Below are positions 5,933-8,560 of a stretch of 8,560 bases of DNA, one piece after another. The stretch comes from an uncultured Eubacterium sp. GTDB taxonomy: Bacteria; Bacillota; Clostridia; Peptostreptococcales; Anaerovoracaceae. The notes under the pieces are model-generated. The model made no database searches. It saw nothing but the letters and a program-made list of their open reading frames with translations, and had not been told where the DNA came from. The position numbers and the translations under genes are program-made. Positions within the stretch are counted from its first letter, which is position 1, and every line of letters starts with the position of its first letter. The stretch is from assembly GCA_900542385.1 (NCBI GenBank), contig UQNP01000073.1, positions 1 to 8,560 on the forward strand. The letters run 5' to 3'.

Positions 5933-7228
5933 ATGGAAAAAATAAAAAGATATTCAATTTTCATTTTAGGACTTTTCATAAATTCTCTAGGGGTTAGTCT
6001 TATAACAAAAGCCGATCTTGGAACTTCTCCCATATCAGCTGTACCCTATGTGCTGAGCCTGAAGTTTCCTATGACTCTGGGTCAGTTCACAATTTTATTC
6101 AGCATACTTCTCATATTGATACAGCTTATAATACTAAAAAAGAATTTCAAGCTTGAACATTCTCTTCAGATTCCCATATCTGTACTGTTCGGCTACTTCA
6201 TAGACCTTACAATGTTCCTTCTGTCATTTGTTGAGCCTGATTATTATCCATACAAAATCATCTACCTGCTTATTGGATGTCTGATTCTCGGTTTCGGCGT
6301 TTACATGGAAGTGCTTGCTGATGTGGCCATGCTGCCGGGAGAATCATTTGTAAGAGCAATAGTCATGACCTGGAAAACCAGATTCGGAACAACTAAAATC
6401 GCATTTGACGTGACTCTGACGATTACAGCAGCTCTGCTTTCTTTCATATTCTTCGGACGACTCACAGGTGTCAGGGAGGGTACTGTAATCGCGGCCCTGC
6501 TCGTAGGCTTTATTGCCCGTATCTTCGGACGGCTTATGCTCCCCGTAAAAGAAAGACTGTTTCCTGAAGCTTATCCTGCAGCTGAATCAGATTCTTCCCC
6601 ATTGAACAACGCTCACCATATAATAGTCATCGGACGTCAGTACGGAAGCGGAGGTCATGACCTCGGCAAACTCCTTGCAGAAAAACTCGGCTACGCATTT
6701 TACGACAAAGACATAATACAAATGGTCGCCGGCTCCACCGGATATACGCCTGAATTCATAAAGGAAAACGAAGAAACGATGAAAAGCAGTCTTCTATACG
6801 ATCTTTTAAATCAGATGTATGTTTATTCATCTGACCATGAAGCCCCAAAGGACGCTATATTTCAGTCAGAATCCGATGTAATCAGAGAGCTTGCGTCAAA
6901 AGAAAACTGCGTGATAGTAGGAAGGTGCGCCGATTATATACTCCGCGATCATCCCAACTGCCTGAGGGTATTCCTGCATGCCCCTCTCCAGTTTCGTATA
7001 AACAGAATTATGAGAACGGAAAATCTGGACAGGGAAGCCGCCAAACAGAAAATAATGCAGACCGACAAGGAGCGAGCGGACCATTACCATTACTACACAC
7101 ATAATATATGGGGGCTTGCTACCAACTACGATATAACACTGAACACCGAATACGGAGAATCAGTAGTAGAAAATCTGCTGATAAAAGCCCAGACCTGCAA
7201 AGAAAATATCAGCAGAACTTCGGCATAG
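5933..7228 (+). CDS. YczE/YitT-like membrane domain fused to cytidylate-kinase-like domain
   Basis: The 431-residue protein has two parts. Residues 1-208 hold about six hydrophobic segments (near 8-26, 49-69, 78-99, 107-127, 157-176, 182-203), with GVSLITKADLGTSPISAVPY and the loop ADVAMLPGESFV characteristic of YczE/YitT-type integral membrane proteins of unknown transport role. After a short linker (about 209-227), residues 228-425 look like the cytidylate-kinase-like family: a P-loop variant GRQYGSGGHDLGK (234-246), the strand YAFYDKDII, then CVIVGRCADYILRDHP (326-341), and an Arg/Asp lid-like DKERADHYHYYTH (378-390). The kinase domain should be cytosolic. Its substrate is unknown, and activity on CMP should not be assumed. 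A strong AGGAGG ribosome site lies 11 bases before the ATG. It is cotranscribed with the MarR gene, which suggests ligand-responsive expression of a transporter or sensor. No break in the frame is seen between the domains. Confidence 0.85.
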   Translation: MEKIKRYSIFILGLFINSLGVSLITKADLGTSPISAVPYVLSLKFPMTLGQFTILFSILLILIQLIILKKNFKLEHSLQIPISVLFGYFIDLTMFLLSFVEPDYYPYKIIYLLIGCLILGFGVYMEVLADVAMLPGESFVRAIVMTWKTRFGTTKIAFDVTLTITAALLSFIFFGRLTGVREGTVIAALLVGFIARIFGRLMLPVKERLFPEAYPAAESDSSPLNNAHHIIVIGRQYGSGGHDLGKLLAEKLGYAFYDKDIIQMVAGSTGYTPEFIKENEETMKSSLLYDLLNQMYVYSSDHEAPKDAIFQSESDVIRELASKENCVIVGRCADYILRDHPNCLRVFLHAPLQFRINRIMRTENLDREAAKQKIMQTDKERADHYHYYTHNIWGLATNYDITLNTEYGESVVENLLIKAQTCKENISRTSA

Positions 7229-7267
7229 TGAAATAACCCGCGCAGCGAAACCACTTATACATTTACA

Positions 7268-7295
7268 TAAAACCGGGGCATAATGAATATGCCCC
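7268..7295 (-). terminator. Hairpin terminator of the cotJ operon (possibly bidirectional)
   Basis: An eight-pair perfect stem (GGGGCATA, 7275-7282, with TATGCCCC, 7288-7295) has a five-base loop. On the minus strand it is followed by GGTTTTAT, a short T-run, so it best serves the cotJ operon, ending about 27 bases after the cotJC stop. On the plus strand the downstream sequence is only weakly T-rich, but the hairpin may also end the kinase-fusion transcript, for which no other terminator is visible. Confidence 0.7.
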
Positions 7296-7322
7296 TGAAA
7301 ACATTCTCTGTTTTACTCTGAT

Positions 7323-7919
7323 TTACATATCAAATTCAGGATTCATCGCATAGAAATTGCTGCTGTTCAGCTTATCCTGAACATTTCTCAAAGTTTCGCC
7401 GAATCTCTGAAAATGCACCACTTCTCTTTCTCTTAGATACCTGATAGGCTCAATTACATCCGGGTCATCTACCATTCTCAGTATATTGTCGTAAGTTGTT
7501 CGCGCCTTCTGCTCTGCAGCCATGTCTTCCATCAAATCTGTTATTGCATCGCCTTTGGAGGCAAATGAAAGCGCATCAAATGGAAATCCTGCCGCTGCCT
7601 GAGGATAAACGCCGGCAGTGTGATCCACAAAATAACTTTCAAATCCGGCATCTTTTATCTGTTCAATGGTCATATTCTTCGTAAGCTGGTGTATCATAGC
7701 GCTTACCATTTCAAGATGCGCAAGTTCTTCTGTACCTATATCTGTAAGTGCTGCCACAGCCTCGCCATAGGGCATGGAATATCGCTGTGATATATAACGC
7801 TGAGATGCCGCCAGTTCTCCATCCGGTCCCCCGACCTGACTTATTATAAACTTGGCTATTGCAGGATTTGGATTTTTAATATTCACCGGATACTGCAGTC
7901 TCTTCTCATAAGTCCACAT
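7323..7919 (-). CDS. cotJC: CotJC spore coat protein, manganese-catalase family
   Basis: The 198-residue protein matches CotJC, a coat component deposited on the developing spore and related to dimanganese catalases. The four-helix-bundle ligands are visible: E35 (GPDGELAAS), E65 and H68 (GTEELAHLE), E136 (AAEQKAR) and H169 (EREVVHF). Their spacing resembles Lactobacillus plantarum Mn catalase, although CotJC is shorter than true catalases (about 265 aa). Catalase activity is possible but not shown by the sequence. The start MWTYEKRLQYPV is typical of the family. A GGAAGGAG ribosome site lies inside the 3' end of cotJB, whose stop is three bases upstream of the ATG. It is the last gene before the terminator. 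Confidence 0.95.
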   Translation of the reverse strand: MWTYEKRLQYPVNIKNPNPAIAKFIISQVGGPDGELAASQRYISQRYSMPYGEAVAALTDIGTEELAHLEMVSAMIHQLTKNMTIEQIKDAGFESYFVDHTAGVYPQAAAGFPFDALSFASKGDAITDLMEDMAAEQKARTTYDNILRMVDDPDVIEPIRYLREREVVHFQRFGETLRNVQDKLNSSNFYAMNPEFDM

Positions 7920-7922
7920 AAT

Positions 7923-8177
7923 CTAACACGCTCCTTCCCATGGCCACGGTGAGTTTATCCATGACCATCCGTCTCTTACCGTATTCACACCATCATAAGT
8001 CAACGGACCATAAAGATTCTCATATTCATTTTTTGCATTTACATATAAACCTCTCGTACTTTCAAAACGCGCTAAAGCTTCAGATGAATCAGGATGACTG
8101 TTCAGATAAAGCCCAAGTTCTGTCAAAACAAACCCCAGTTCCTGTATCAGTTTCATTTTTTCCATTTTTTCATTCAT
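7923..8177 (-). CDS. cotJB: CotJB spore coat protein
   Basis: The 84-residue protein is close to the usual CotJB length (about 87). The helix KMKLIQELGFVLTELGLYLN, then HPDSSEAL, and the C-terminal YGPLTYDG with a Trp-rich WSWINSPWPWE are CotJB hallmarks. It is a small coat component that needs its CotJ partners for assembly in Bacillus subtilis. A longer frame reaches upstream to 8303, but the ATG at 8177 is chosen: it has an excellent AGGAGGTG ribosome site seven bases away and overlaps the cotJA stop (ATGA), so the two are translationally coupled. Confidence 0.92.
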   Translation of the reverse strand: MNEKMEKMKLIQELGFVLTELGLYLNSHPDSSEALARFESTRGLYVNAKNEYENLYGPLTYDGVNTVRDGWSWINSPWPWEGAC

Positions 8178-8443
8178 CCTGCACCACCTCCTGTAAACGG
8201 TAAATCCAGGCTCGGGAATATTGTTCCCGCTGAAAGCCCCGTCTGCATATCGTAAGTTTCTTCCCACGGCTGCATAGGAACATACGCCATTGCCGGAGGC
8301 CATGTTTCAAATTCGCAGTCTCTCGGTATCGGCGCTCCCGGATACTCACAGCATGCAGTATTCTGCACAACATTTCCGCAGCAGTAATTATTCATATATC
8401 TGTAACCGCCTCTCATGGACGTCTGATTACAATTCAAATCCAA
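8174..8443 (-). CDS. cotJA: CotJA-like spore coat-associated protein
   Basis: A protein of up to 89 residues, first gene of the cotJ operon. The C-terminal half, MAYVPMQPWEETYDMQTGL followed by GTIFPSLDLPF, is the conserved CotJA core (YVPxQxW ... GTxFPxLxxPF). The N-terminal half is variable and Cys-rich (CC at two places), a feature of some clostridial coat proteins that could crosslink. The start is uncertain: the TTG at 8443 is only three bases from GGAG, the TTG two codons later (8437) is nine bases away, and the first ATG is codon 10. Upstream, a perfect 19-bp inverted repeat includes the ribosome site. Expression in the mother cell under SigE is known for cotJ in B. subtilis and is inferred here. 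Confidence 0.87.
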   Translation of the reverse strand: MDLNCNQTSMRGGYRYMNNYCCGNVVQNTACCEYPGAPIPRDCEFETWPPAMAYVPMQPWEETYDMQTGLSAGTIFPSLDLPFTGGGAG

Positions 8444-8489
8444 AATCTCCTTTCATATTAGTATGTTCTATAATATGAAAGGAGATTTT
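8442..8489. repeat. Perfect 19-bp inverted repeat covering the cotJA ribosome binding site
   Basis: The arms at 8442-8460 and 8471-8489 are exact reverse complements around a ten-base loop (GTATGTTCTA). In the minus-strand transcript the 3' arm is TAATATGAAAGGAGATTTT, which contains the whole AAAGGAG ribosome site and the first bases of the proposed TTG start. If transcription begins upstream of 8489, the fold would hide the ribosome site. If it begins inside the repeat, the RNA would carry only one arm and the symmetry would act at the DNA level. On the plus strand the repeat is followed by a T-rich stretch, so a terminator role for rightward transcription is a weaker alternative. Confidence 0.8.
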
Positions 8490-8560
8490 ATTTTGTCATT
8501 TTTATATATATTTTTCCTATAGAGTCCAGGCCGTATTTACAGCGTGCTTGTCCTTATCAG

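Noticed and set aside
8178..8303. Longer upstream frame for cotJB (126 residues).
   Set aside because: The added 42 residues overlap the conserved core of cotJA in another frame, and the ATG at 8177 has a strong ribosome site and yields the normal CotJB length.
8517..8558. On the minus strand a 13-codon frame (DKDKHAVNTAWTL then TAG) could be the C-terminus of a gene entering from the right edge.
   Set aside because: Only 13 codons are visible, with no recognisable domain and no terminator after the stop; too little to call.

Overview
The window suggests a spore-forming, AT-rich clostridial Firmicute of the Lachnospiraceae/Eubacterium kind. Two things point there: a cotJ spore-coat cluster, and a compact Cas9 that, from memory, resembles Cas9 of Eubacterium ventriosum. 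No database search could be run, so the taxonomy is inference.

Region 1 (about 1-5356, minus strand) is a type II-A CRISPR-Cas locus read right to left as cas9, tracrRNA, cas1, cas2, csn2. csn2 runs off the left edge. The CRISPR array is not in the window and probably lies beyond csn2. Cas9 has 1103 residues and belongs to the small, Staphylococcus aureus-like II-A class. The 139-base gap between cas9 and cas1 holds a complete tracrRNA gene: a promoter whose -35 hexamer sits in the last codons of cas9, an anti-repeat, a nexus hairpin and an 8-bp terminator stem with a U-tract. cas1, cas2 and csn2 overlap one another and should be translationally coupled. They lie downstream of the tracrRNA terminator, so they need read-through or another promoter.

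Region 2 (5271-5500) is a divergent intergenic region. One promoter fires left into cas9. A perfect-consensus promoter fires right into a MarR-family regulator gene, with a tandem dyad downstream of it that looks like the MarR autoregulatory operator. Region 3 (5501-7228, plus strand) is a two-gene operon: the marR-type regulator, then a membrane protein in which a six-segment YczE/YitT-like domain is fused to a cytidylate-kinase-like P-loop domain.

Region 4 (7268-8490, minus strand) is the cotJA-cotJB-cotJC spore-coat operon, ending in a hairpin terminator shared with the convergent kinase-fusion gene. A perfect 19-bp inverted repeat lies immediately upstream of cotJA and contains its ribosome binding site, so it could act as a translational switch.

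The CRISPR module has the ordinary II-A gene set. Its less ordinary points are the position and architecture of the tracrRNA gene, the membrane-kinase fusion next door, and the hairpin over the cotJA ribosome binding site.
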